A DNA stretch of 64,000 bases, from the NCBI GenBank assembly GCA_001692895.1, contig KV748191.1, positions 496,001 through 560,000 on the forward strand, given 5' to 3'. The translations under genes and the position numbers were made by a program. Of this stretch, positions 12,066 to 25,446 are shown piece after piece. A model generated the notes under the pieces. It ran no database searches. It saw only the letters and a list, made by a program, of their open reading frames with translations, and had not been told where the DNA came from. This DNA is from Cenococcum geophilum 1.58. Its lineage: Eukaryota > Ascomycota > Dothideomycetes > Gloniales > Gloniaceae. Positions within the stretch are counted from its first letter, which is position 1. The number at the start of each line of letters is the position of its first letter.

Positions 12066-12973
12066 GATGAATGTACTTTGACGGCTTTATTCTTAATATG
12101 GAGGAGGTGATGTTAGTACAACTAAGCTTCTGACTTGCTTTGTGTTGTGGGTCCCAAGGCTAATATAAGGAGAGAAGGTGAAACAAGTCGCACTTGCTAG
12201 CTATAAGATTGCAAGTTTCGAGACAACCTATGACCATGTAAGGAGGATATACGACAGCACAAGAAGCAAGGAAGTAATTTATGGAGGCTGTGTAAAAACT
12301 GCAATACGAAGCGGTGAACAGCAGAGAACAGATAAAGGCCTAACACGTTGATACATTTTTGGTTATAAAAATTGACGAAAGATTTTGGCCGTCCGCATAG
12401 CACAAAACAGAAAAAGGGTCACCATTCGCCAAGCCAAGGCCCTGAATGCGAGATATGCGAGACGTATTGCTAGCGGCAAGGCATATTGCTGCTTGGCTGG
12501 CCACACGAGGCAATGCGCAAGGCTGAATCCCGCGAGAGGCAAGCCTCAACGGGATAGACCAGGTGATCTTTTTTTGGACCGTCGAAGGCGTTAATAAACA
12601 CATCAACCCTAACTGTGCTACGCGAATCAGAGATAGAATTCAGCGTTTAGAGAGTCCAGGGCATGTTGGACATGATGGATGACGTGAAACCGCCGTCATA
12701 GCTATCCGGACGTCGAATCAACGCCAGTCTCGCTTATATTCCCTGTTATAGACCCAAGGCCAAGCCTCGCGTGCACCTCTTTCATTTCGAGGTCCCTTTC
12801 TTTCGTAGCTATCAACTCAATCACCAATCACGCTTCTGCACCCGGGTCATTATTTTTAAGGTGTTCGCTGAGGAGAAAGCACGCGCCATTTCATGAACGC
12901 GGCCGGAGATGCCGCGCGAACCTTGGGTGCCGCAGATGATGCAGCTGGCCAGTTTCGTGTCGAGACTGATGTG
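12066..12973. other. divergent intergenic region between RTA1-like gene and TRS130
   Basis: No gene seen. It must hold the promoters of both neighbours. The 80 bases before 12974 are in frame with the TRS130 first exon and may be coding if its upstream ATG is used. Confidence 0.5.
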
Positions 12974-15900
12974 ATGGATGGCTCCTCGAGCTCTAAAGTC
13001 ACGGGTATGCTGCTTGGCTGACTTGCCTATCCTTACCCAGAAACCCCATGCTAAAATGGTCATGCAGTTGAGTACCATGATCCGTCAGGCGTATTTCCTT
13101 TGCTGTCGCCACAGTTGATATCTCGACTGCCACTTAGGAATCTCCATTGGAAATCCCCATCACGTCCCCTCAGGTCTATTGACTCCTTGCATGTGGATCT
13201 TGTGCCAAGTAAAGATTCGCCCGATGGCGGTGCCAACACATTAGCATCTACATCGCAACCAGGTGTATTGTCCCCTGATGGTCTTCAAGGTCCCAGCTCT
13301 GGACAGGGCCCTGCCACCGCTTCAGATGCCGCCGGTAGCTCAGAAATTCAAAGAGTGCCGACGAGGGAGAGGCGCCACCAGATTCCAGGCCTCCGCCAAA
13401 CTCCCTATTTAAAGGTTTATTTGCTAAGATGCGATGACGCTGAAACTTACAAGGCTTCTTCAAGGAAGCTGCTTCGGGATTGGGTGAGGACGCATACCCC
13501 CCCTTCGCAACTTAGCGCTTCATCGAACATGCAAGAGAATCATGATGCGTTTGAATGGCTCATTGTACATGTTGTCCTGCCCGGTACTCCTGCCGCGGGT
13601 CAGCTTCGTGGAAGTGGATCGGCTAGTGCCAATCCTGGAGGGTCAGCAACGGAAAAGCAAAGCGGTGGTTCTCGTTGGACGCGTGGCTCAAGCACTCTGT
13701 TTGAAAAAATACGGGCTGATTTTAACATTTCGTCCAAATCAGCTCCGGATCGTGTTGCCCAAGTGCGGGTGCAAAAAGATGCTGTTCCGCCGCACATGCT
13801 TCCACCCGCTTCAGGGACGGTGAGCCCGCCGCTTAGCGAGAGCCCTCAGGAGCAGAACAATGCTTGGAAGGACTTGATTACAAAGGTCAAGACCTTGATT
13901 TTATTATCGTTCGATCTGCGAGTGAGTCAATATGAGGAAGACATACGAGAGAAGGGGTCACAGCGCGCTCTCCCAGGCTGGAACTTTTGTACTTTCTTCG
14001 TCCTAAAGGAGGGGCTTGCAAGAGGCTTCGAAAGTGTTGGCTTGGTCGACGACGCCCTTGTCGGGTACGATGAACTCTCCGCTGAACTTGACTCGGTCAT
14101 TCGTGAGCAAGCTGGCGAATCCTCCGCAAGTCCTGGAGGCGCGTTTCTCCAGTACACTGAGGATCTTCACCAACAACTATCCGCAATCAACGAGGAGTCT
14201 GAAAAGAGCAGTGAAAATAGATTCAACTCCTCTCATCTCGGGTTTGGCGATAAACCTCTACATTCTGGCAAGAAGAACTACCGAGATCTTATCCTGTCTA
14301 ACAACATCTCTGTGTTTGACTTTAGGTGCTACATATTTTCTCGGCAAGCGTCACTGTTGTTGCGATTGGGAAATTCACACTCTTCGAGATCAGAGCTCAC
14401 CGCGAAATTACAAGCACGACCGTTAGCAAGCGTATCGCAACAGTCTGTCGATGATCTAGGCGTCGGAACCAAATCTGTTCAGGCTTCTAATGATACAGAA
14501 GACCTTAATTCGCTTGCAGAACTCTGTCAGCGTGCTCTGAGTTTCATAACCTCGGTCGCGCGCCTTTTGCGGGATGACTTATCAGCTGGGTGAAAATACC
14601 CCTTTGAGCTATTTTGAGCCATCCTTTGCTAACACTTGCCCAGAGTTAAGTCCAAGTCTATATCTATACATGATTCTGTAATTGATAACATTGTGTCCTC
14701 GTGGACTTTCTCTGTCGCCGAACAAATACTGGACGATACTGGGACACCGACATTACCGATATCCAAATTTAGTAAGGACGCTACAACTGGCTCTTCTGGG
14801 AAAATGCGATCATTTGGTAATCGTTCTGGAGAGCTCAAGATCAATGTGCCTGAGCCGAAGACAATGATGCATCCTGCACGGTCATTTTCTCTATCGAACC
14901 ACCGTAGAACTTCCCTTGCCGAACCGCCTTACGCTCAGACTCCGGCAGCTAGCCAGGTTGTCTTCGACCACAATCGGCTCGATGACCGCCCTGCTGTCCG
15001 GCAGAGCGGTCCCCCACAACCAAGCAAGACAGGCATGGAAGACCTTGCTGCTCTTAGAGCCAAACTTTACCTTCTCCAACGTCGTGTTTTAGAGCATATT
15101 GGAAAATGTTGCGGCTGGCTTATCGGATGGGCGGCCATTGCTTCCGTGCAGGCCGTCCAACAAGAACTCAATGAGATCGACCTCAACGAGTCTGTTAACA
15201 CTAAACCCGAGGGTGAGCAAGGGCTTGAAACCCCCGGGAAGGCCGTACCACCAACGCTTGGTCTTTGCGAAGCGTCTCTTGCTAATGCGGTTTCATCCCT
15301 CGACCAGCTTCGGGCCATGTACGAGGTACGCTATATCTCTCTTTATCTTCAGATACTACGGGACTGATATATTCAATAGAGATTGAGTGATCTTAGTGTA
15401 AAACACTACGTCGTGGCTGGGCAAGTTAAATCCGGAGAAAGAATTCTGGGAGACTTAGCGGCACTCAAATTGTACGTCGTCGGGTATGGTGGAAGTGTGA
15501 AGAACGTAGGCTTACGTGCTGCAGTGAACTTGGTGACTTTGGGGCAGCGGCTATGTACTTTAGCAGAATGGCTCCCTTGTTCGCAGAGAGCAGATGGAAC
15601 TTCGTCGAGACTACGATGCTAAAGATGTATGCGCAGTGTCTCAAGAAGCTAAACCGAAAAGATGAATACGTCCGAACCCTCCTTGACCTGCTGTCAAAGT
15701 CCGCTGCTAGATCAAAATCTATTAGATTACGCAGAACTTCTATGCAATCCAAAAGTCCACCGGAGTCAAACGCCTCTGAGGAAACGCTAGAGTGGCTTGA
15801 TGATGACAGAGTAAATACGCTAGGATTCTTCGAAGAGTTGATCACATATTCAAACCAGTTACCTTACGACATCACGGTTCCTATGTCCAAGTACTTTGGA

Positions 15901-18026
15901 GATATTAGTGTGGAACCGTATGTACGCCATTACGATGATAAAGACGGCTTCCAACTGCGGTTGCAATTTCGCCATTTACTCGAAGACGACGCTATTATTC
16001 AGAAAGCAAGGATACGGCTACTTCATACGAACTCCGGTCAAGGCAAGGATATTTGGCTAGAAAGCGAAAACCCGATACATCTACGGAAGGGGTTTATCAA
16101 AACTTGGCTGAGCTCAAATGTACCTTTCCATTATCCAAAACGTTTACGTTCTCTTTCCTCGCTCACACCATTAGGTTAATACCTCGGGCCCATACATTGT
16201 CGACAAGGTCCTCGTCGAAGCGAAGAAAATAATTTTTCTACATGAGCCATATACCAAGGCTGAGACTTCCACTCCTCTTGGTATCTCCACATCAGTCTCA
16301 GCAACGTCGCTAAGGATTGCGAAGAAGTCACGCGTCCTCTGTTTCCCCCGCATGGAGGCTTTTCAAGCCAAGATTTTCCTATCTCAATTTATACATATCG
16401 ACCAACCTCGGTCGCTCGAAATCGAGTGCTCGAGTGGCTGGAATACTATCCAGAAGGCGGAAATCCGCCTCCGGGCTGCGTCAGCAGGGCTTCGGCTTCG
16501 CACAGCTGATGCAATACTCGTTCATGGAAACATCACCGTTGACAATAAGTCTAGAGCTGGGGTAATTGATTTCTCTAATATGCCAAATAACGCCAATGCA
16601 ACGTTCCGAATTCCTTATGAATTGGAGACCCTTCTTCCCGAGCTTGCTGTTAAGCTCGAAGTGGCTTATTTCACAGCGAGAGGCGAGTTTTTGTTGACTT
16701 CTTTCTCAACTATTCCTATCGAGCTGCCTCTGGACGTCAACGTTCACGACCACTTTAAAGGAGGAGCATTGTTTTCTAGATTCAACATCAAAACTTCCAA
16801 CGATGCTCCGTTAGAAGTACTAGATGTTGGACTCGAAAGCTCGCACGAGTTCGCCGTGCAGCCACCTAGAAATGTCACAACTCCAATGTTTGTCCTTCCT
16901 AAGCAGCCAGTGTCAATCACATACAAAATCACCACGAAAACTCCACTAGGAAAGCTTACACCTCAAAACAAACAAGGGCTAAATAACATCCAGGCTTTAG
17001 CGTTAACGGTAGACTATCGCTGTCTCAAAGAAGTTGTGCTGTCTAGCGCTGAGCATATCTTCACCACCGCTATCGAAGAAAGCTCTCTTCATCGCCTTGG
17101 CCGTCTCCTGGTTCCACTGCTTCTTGATCGCCTAGAACATCGGATATTACCAAGCCAGTTTGAGAAGATTACACTGCTAGAAAAGGCCAACATCGGATCC
17201 TTCGACGATATGGGATGGTATGATTGCATTGAGACCCTACCACAGCTAATACGGGATGATACCAGAAGGTGGTTAAAGAAGTGGCATGAGGTATTTTTTA
17301 GCCAAGCTCCTTATCGATATATGCTAATTCCGGCAGAACAATTTATTCATTCCCATAACCCCTATGAACCGCGACAAAGAGGATGCAACTCGCACCTCTC
17401 GACGCATAGTCATCACCGTCGCTATACCTCGAACCCAAATTGTCCATACCGCTTCTCTTAATGTTCTCCACAAGGAGAGGTACGCAGCTCACTCCGCGCC
17501 TGTAGCAGCTGTCGGGCAAATGCTTTTAGCAGAGCTCAGTATCAAACATACGCGGCGGTGGGGAAATCCCGAAGCGCTTAAGTCAGTCGCGAATCTCCCC
17601 GACGCAAAGGCGCCTATGGATTTTGTGTACGATATAGAAGCCAATCCTGATATCTGGCTTGTCGCAGGTCAGCGACGTGCACAATTCACTGCGAAGGAAG
17701 ATGAGTTGCTCACGTTCCCCGTAATGCTTCTTCCTCTACGGTCTGGAAATCTGCTACTGCCTACCATAGATATAAAACCACGGATCACGACATCTCGAGC
17801 CCAACAGCAACCTATGCCGGTGTCGAGCCAAGCGGGTGCATCGAGCGGGGAATCAACAGAGAACAGCCTCGTTTGCGAGACGGATTATCTCACACGTGGG
17901 GAAACGATCATGGTGATAACTAATGTACAGAGTACAACTGTAGGCGTGAATAAATTTGGGCCTTCGGGGGCTGGGTGGGTATTGTTAGGATCTGAACCGA
18001 GGAAAGTTGAGGAGACGGCATCATGA
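12974..18026 (+). CDS. TRS130: TRAPPII complex subunit Trs130/TRAPPC10
   Basis: Seven exons: 12974-13004, 13068-14589, 14644-15325, 15380-15471, 15525-16119, 16175-17290 and 17337-18026, giving 1575 residues. The N-terminus (KVTVEYHDPSGVFPLLSPQL, then RLPLRNLHWKSP) is the conserved TRAPPC10 opening. Further typical blocks are TPYLKVYLLRCDDAETYK, AFEWLIVHVVLP, PYIVDKVLVEAKKI and the C-terminal beta-rich region with MVITNVQS. In yeast, Trs130 is a TRAPPII-specific subunit of the Golgi exchange factor acting on Ypt31/32-type Rab GTPases. Internal Ser/Gly-rich inserts near residues 60-110 and 170-220 make it longer than the yeast protein. An in-frame ATG at 12893 would add 27 residues; 12974 is preferred because it leads directly into the conserved start. 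The gene ends 156 bp from the stop of the convergent gene on the other strand. Confidence 0.92.
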
Positions 18027-18182
18027 GCGCGAATTGTATGAACTATGGTCTCTACTGAACACTTTGAATGATATATGTCTAACACCGAGATTGTGACCGT
18101 ATCTAAACTACTTTGGAGGTGTTTCAATGTCAGAAGCCCCGCGAATCTGATCAACCCATGCGTCCATGGATCTCTAACACTG

Positions 18183-18791
18183 TCAATTATCGCTGTCAGG
18201 TCCACCTTCGCTCCTAGAGCTTTTCGCCCAGTAGACTTCTGAAGCCGCTAGTAGCCTTTTCTTCATCTGCAAATTATTTGCCTTGGAGGCATCTCTATTG
18301 CCAACTGAAAGTTTCTTGATCCTAAATTCCACACTCTTGGCTAATGCTTCGTCACATATTTCTTTTGTGATATCCGCTCCTGGATTCTGCGTTCGAACCA
18401 TTCCCACCCATTTGCAGTAAGACAGCTTCGCAAGGAGTACTGGAATGAGTGAAGGAACTCTGATCCCTTCCAGACTCGCATCTTTCTCGGGAAGATTCCT
18501 AGCTTGCTCAACGCCGCTCATAATGTCTTGCCATGCAGCCTTTCCTGGTTGTCCGGCCGCTTGTTGGATCAATTCTTCGGTTGATATACCCTGCCCCAGC
18601 GCCTCTTTCACGCACGCTGTCCATTCTTCAACCGCTCTTTCGTAAATCAGAAGGTGTTTTCGAGATCCATTCATCTTCTTTAAAGAGTGGAGGAACCCTG
18701 AGAAGATGTAATTAAAATTCTTTTCCCTAAACATTCGCGCTGTATACTTCGGTCGAAGAAGTGTAAGAGCAGTCATTGCTGGTCGAACCAT
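18183..18791 (-). CDS. conserved-looking hypothetical protein, 202 aa
   Basis: A single uninterrupted frame from ATG at 18791 to TGA at 18183. I do not recognise the family. The protein has mixed, globular composition, many Lys/Arg and Glu, and predicted-looking helical stretches (for example LLIYERAVEEWTACVKEAL and VPSLIPVLLAKLSYCKWVG). The N-terminus (MTALTLLRPKYTARMFREKN) is basic and hydroxylated, lacks acidic residues and could be a mitochondrial presequence, but that is only inference. There is no signal peptide and no clear transmembrane helix. It converges on TRS130, so the two share a 156-bp intergenic end. Its length and even composition argue against a chance frame. Confidence 0.65.
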   Translation of the reverse strand: MVRPAMTALTLLRPKYTARMFREKNFNYIFSGFLHSLKKMNGSRKHLLIYERAVEEWTACVKEALGQGISTEELIQQAAGQPGKAAWQDIMSGVEQARNLPEKDASLEGIRVPSLIPVLLAKLSYCKWVGMVRTQNPGADITKEICDEALAKSVEFRIKKLSVGNRDASKANNLQMKKRLLAASEVYWAKSSRSEGGPDSDN

Positions 18792-19727
18792 CTTAACTTA
18801 AGAGGATAGAGTCAGGTTATTCGGGTGAATAATTTCAGAGAATGAATTGATTTAGGAAGATTCGGACAGCAACTTGAGGCTTCATGGACTTGAAAGAGGG
18901 ATTCCTAAACAGCCGTAAATGAAATACAGAGAATCGACGGCGCGAGTTCACACTTCCACTAGCCGGCTCACCGCAGACTAGCATTTATGAAAGAGCATGC
19001 TGTGCTACACAACATAGTATTGTATTCAATTAGTAGGATGCAGCAACTTCCGTTTGTGATAGATCAGGTCTCTCACTTACGTCTGTGGATGCCACACCGT
19101 TATACAGCTAGGCTGACTCTCATCTTGAAGAATAGTTTCAAGCAAGGGAGATTGTGAAACTTTGTTGTAGATTACAGAAGCGCTCGGCGAATGAATCCTT
19201 TAAGAATTCATAACACAAGAGACCGAATTTGTGTCCGGACATTGAGAAGCTCCCAGAGCTCGTTCACCAAAAGGAAAACTCGGAGCCCCCGCATCCATCC
19301 ATGCAAAGCCTCTCATGCAGTCCTTGATTAAGGGTAAGCAAGTATGCAGCCAGGACAATAGCAAATAAATAACGGGTACGGAGCTGAAGCTGATTCAACG
19401 CTGCAAAAAAGATAATTTCGCATGAAAAAGGCTCATATTGACTAACTAATAACTGTATGAATTGCTCGCAGAGACTGAGATCCTGCATTTTGTACCACTG
19501 TCCAAGCCTCCAACAAGCACCTTACATTTATTGCTGCCTGGCTGCGGTATGTATCAAATCCACCACCAAAAATGCAGTCCCGGAACTTTATTGGCTCGCT
19601 AAGCTCAAGCAGCCCAACTCGCGGGGCTGCTCGCTAAAAGAGTACCATCTCTCCATCCATACACTTCACTCCCATTGTCATAATCCAACTAATCTTTCTA
19701 CACTAAGTTCTATTCTTCCAAAACAAG
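18792..19727. other. no gene; shared upstream region of two divergent genes
   Basis: About 0.9 kb of AT-rich sequence with no supported frame. It lies between the ATG of the 202-aa gene (minus) and that of the F-box/ankyrin gene (plus). The 70 bases before 19728 are CT-rich, a likely initiation region for the latter. Confidence 0.5.
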
Positions 19728-21330
19728 ATGAATCTCTTCGATCTTCCTCTCGACGTCTTTCTATCCATTCTTGAACAAACAGTTGTGACAATTAGCTATT
19801 ATAGGGAGTTAGTGAGGCTGCGATTGGTCTGCAGTATGTATTCCGTCTACAGATGAACAAAGCATCCCTATGGCAGAGTATTAAGACTACGAATCAATTG
19901 CAGAGCTATTCAATGCCGAGATACCACACGCAATTTGCAGGACGCGGTTACTTGAACTCCGTAGACGTCCAAACGTCAGCATGGAGCTCACCTCACTTTA
20001 TCTGTATCAAAGGACTATTGCGGATGGCCCCTTCAGCAAGGAAAATTTCCAGGGGACAATGTATGAGGCCGTCGATACCATTCTGCGAGAAGAAGACATA
20101 CGGCCATCCGAGAATCTAAGGCGGGAGTACTTGCAAACTCTGTGCAGAGGCGCTGCATTTTTCTCCGGACCGTGGATCTTCACTTTTGGCCGGCTTCACC
20201 CGGGCCTGACAGCCCGTTTGATGCAGCGTTCGAGCGAAATTAAAACCAATAGCTTATTTGTCGCAGCAGCGTGTCTAGGAAAGACGGCCCTTATTGCAAG
20301 GCTTTTGCTAGAGGGAGATGCGTTAGTTTCTAAACCAAACCCATACCTAGGCTCAGCGTTAAGATGTGCCGCCATGCAAGGCCACTACGATACTACTAGG
20401 ACTCTTCTCGATGCTGGCGCTGATGTCAATTGCTTGAGACTATTATATAAAGACTTCGCATTAGCTGCCGCAGCATTCGAAGGGCACCGCCACATCGTGG
20501 AGCTGCTGCTCGAGCCCAGATACAATTGCACTACCTTTGGAAAATATTACGAAACAGCAATCTGTCGAGCAGCTCGGGGTGGGCATCTAGAAATCGTGCT
20601 CTTCATGATCCAGCGGGGCAAATTCAACAACTTGAAAGACTTGACCCAGACAATCCTCGGCGAAGCCGCAGGATACGGGCAAGAGAACGTAGTGCAATGG
20701 GCACTCGACAACGGCGCAGAGGTCCATGACAGCACTCAAAGACTATCCAACAAGAGCGCCCTAAATCACGCTGCTCTAAACGAGCAAGAGGACGTAGTGC
20801 AATGGGCGCTCGACAACGGCGCAGAGGCCCATAGCAACATTCAAAGACTATCCAACAAGAGCGCCCTAAACCACGCTGCTCTAAACGGGCAAGAGTCCGT
20901 CGTGCGGTTGCTTCTTCGCCGAGCCCCCTACAACTTCCGCGACGCGTTCTTGCAGACCATGGTTGGCGGATCCGAGCGGACGGCGCGCACGATTTTTAAT
21001 GCTATGATGCAGCCCACTCCATACCGTAGAGGCTGGTCTCCAACGCTCCAGGGGCCGTTTGGTGAGACCTGCTTGATCTGGGCAGCAAAGCACGGCCAAA
21101 CTCACATGATCCATTTCTTGATGGAGAAGGGTGCTGGTGTGACACAGACCGGAGGCGAAATGGCGATGTATTACGCAGCGCGTAAGGGTCATATATCGAC
21201 TGTGCGGGCTTTGGTAGCATATGGAGCAGCTTTGAATTCTTCCAATTCGGCCCGTGATCCGCTGGACCAAGCTCGAGCCGCTGGTCATCATGATCTCGTT
21301 AAATTGCTCATTGAACTTGGAGTGAGATAG
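19728..21330 (+). CDS. F-box-like / ankyrin-repeat protein
   Basis: Two exons, 19728-19833 and 19904-21330, giving 510 residues. The first exon plus the splice yields an F-box-like start (LPLDVFLSILEQ, then LVRLRLVCKLFNAEI). The acceptor at 19903 was chosen over three nearer AG sites because it restores VCKLF and avoids a stop codon. From about residue 130 to the end there are roughly eight ankyrin repeats (for example ALRCAAMQGHYDTTRTLLDA and AAFEGHRHIVELLLE). Two adjacent repeats are a recent duplication (20686-20895). F-box proteins of this kind usually link targets to an SCF ubiquitin ligase through Skp1, with the ankyrin array as the target reader. Such genes form large, fast-changing families in Pezizomycotina. 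The specific target cannot be inferred. Confidence 0.8.
20686..20895 (+). repeat. 2 x 105-bp tandem duplication (one ankyrin repeat)
   Basis: Units 20686-20790 and 20791-20895 differ at about 9 of 105 positions. Both keep the frame and encode 35 residues each, beginning VVQWALDNGAE. Differences cluster in the middle of the unit (DSTQ against SNIQ). Confidence 0.88.
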
Positions 21331-22597
21331 TCTCCTGTTGGGAGTCGGAGATATTTTAGGATACGAGGGAAGGTATTGACACATAAGTTATTTAGTGCCT
21401 AATATGATAAAATGAAAGCACTCTTCTTGGACTCGCAAGTGATACGACTCCACATAAATGAATACGAGGGTACGAAGTTAAAGGCTCTTGTTGTAATATC
21501 GTATTCTGCATCTCTTCTCCTAAATGAACCTGGAAGCATCAACACGTGTCTTCAAGCTCGAAATAAGCAAGATAAGCTTCTTCTATGTAAGCAGCCCTAA
21601 GTAAGCATCCCCCTTCTCTTTTGTCATCTCGTCTCTCAATCCCACTGTTCAAGCCACCGCCAGCCAGCCACACACAAACCTCGTCAAAAGCGGCAAGTGC
21701 TTCCATCTCAGCCAGTTCAGCCCGTTCAAATTACGGGCAGTAAAAGTCGTATAAATAAATATTTATATTAGTGATCCCCGTTGTTAGTTTTTCCATGCAG
21801 TGAGCTCGTACCCCTCGTAGCCACCGATGCCCCGCACCCCTCCCCCACCGCTATCGATAGGCCGCCCTGGCCCTCAGCCAGCCCACACAGCGCAACGACC
21901 GCCAGAGCGCAGGGCGGGCGTCCTTGTACCTACCTCATGCAGCGGGAGCCATCAAGCCCGCTGGATTCTATGCATGGCAGGCAGAAAAGTGAATTACCTC
22001 ACAATGGCGCTCAAGCACCTCGAAGCAGCGCGTGTTTCCCAGCTCCTTTGCTTCTCACCCACGCCAAGCTGCGTAGACGTGGCCCCATCATCACTGCAAG
22101 GGCAGCACGCGGGGGGAAGTTGGGAGGAGGGGTGGCTGCTGGGCTCAATTGCGTGCTTGCAACCGCACATGGTGTCTCGAGCCCAAAAAAAATTTCGAGG
22201 GAGGGGAAGGGAAGCAGGGCGACCCAGGCGTCCCGATCTCGGGTCCAAGGTTGGCCAGGTGGTACCAAAGCTTAGTAGCTTTTTTCTTTTTCTTGGGTCT
22301 CTTATTAAGAAGTTAAAAAGACGGCCGGGTGCTCCCCTTGTCTGGAGATGTTTTTCTTTCTGTAGTGCTTCAGGAATTCAAAGGCCCTAACGAAAAAGGT
22401 CGGAGAGATCACGCGTTCTTGCTACGTACATGACGTGACACAACAACAATTCTGTCCCGTTGCTCCGACTTCTAGCTCTTTGTTCACATCCTACACCAGA
22501 AACCCTAGGATTGTGCTGCAGAGCCTCAATTGCGCGTACTACGCAGCTTAAATACTTACAACTCGAGCTTAGTTGAACTCAGCACAAGCGCTTGACC
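21331..22597. other. no gene; upstream region of the sulfhydrylase gene
   Basis: Several GC-rich frames between 21780 and 22390 overlap on both strands but show no domain or conserved motif. A bZIP/CRE-like TGACGTGA stands at 22431-22438, 160 bp before the next ATG. It could be a regulatory site, but this is a short match. Confidence 0.45.
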
Positions 22598-24399
<1,802 letters not shown>

Positions 24400-25446
24400 T
24401 GCAGAGAAGACGGGAGATGCGGAGGGTGATGCTAAATTGGCCGGGTCTGTCTGAGCGAATCACGTCGATAGAAAGATACCTAGACTGAAATAGAAGTGCG
24501 AGCTACAACTTGATAATGGCCCGAGAAGCCGTGACTACATAGCCGTTAAGTGTACGTCCGTATGGGGAGGGTATGACGGCATGGGCGTATGGTGGAAGAT
24601 GGTGTCGTGGTTGGCTCACATGTGGCAGGCCGAGGAATCGGGAGTGTCGGGGATGTGTTGCAACGGTCTGCTTCTTCGAGCAGATTGTTAGCAGCTCAGC
24701 GGGTTTGTATGGAGAAAGTTCTATGCTAAGGCGCTACTAATCCGTACATGTAACTCCCCTTGTAGTGTGGCTTGAGATGATCGACCCTGTGACACAGTCT
24801 GGGGTAACAAAAAATGCGATCGAGCATGTGAAAAAACAGCCAGCATCATAATCAAGGGTCATGCTTTGCTCGTGAGTCTGACCTACCACAGTGAGATATT
24901 GAGTGCTTTCTCCCTCCGTAATCCGCCTTTGAGGAAATTTCCCCCGTTCATTCAGCCCATACGATAGCTTCCCCGGCCCACTTGCTCTTTTTGGGCGGAC
25001 CGAGGCACGTCACACCTGGTCCAACACCTCGAGTCCTCCCCTAGATGAACAACAAAAAATTCCTCACCACCCCCATTAATTTCTCACCCGTTATTTCCCC
25101 AAAGGTAACTTTCTAACTCCGTCCTTTACCTTTTATACACCAAGAATTTGTACCGGATTTTTCGTTCGAGCTCTTTTAAAATAATACCACCCCACCATTC
25201 CCACAAGCTTTCTCTCCTCCGGGAGGTGGCGTCGTAGCCCTGCATCGTGCTGTAAGTCTCAACTCCTCAACTTCGGGCTCGCCGACGGGCGTTTTCGTCC
25301 TCGAGGCTGATTTGCGAAAAGCGTCGGGTCATCTCTGTTTCCTTCGTCCGAACGTAGATCCTGCGCCACAACCCCAAGCGACAACTTTGAGCGAACTTTG
25401 GCTCTTCGACAAGACGTGAAGCTTCGGAGCTTTGAATGCTGTGAAG
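24400..25446. other. no gene; intergenic and 5' leader of the acyl-CoA synthetase gene
   Basis: No supported frame. From about 24900 on the sequence becomes CT-rich, suggesting the transcription start region and a leader of the downstream gene. Confidence 0.5.

Noticed and set aside
18385-18405. tRNA B-box-like GGTTCGAAC on the minus strand
   Set aside because: No A box or cloverleaf around it, and it lies inside the coding sequence of the 202-aa gene.
21781-22390. Overlapping GC-rich frames up to 187 codons on both strands
   Set aside because: They overlap each other in several frames, which is expected for GC-rich DNA, and none shows a conserved motif.
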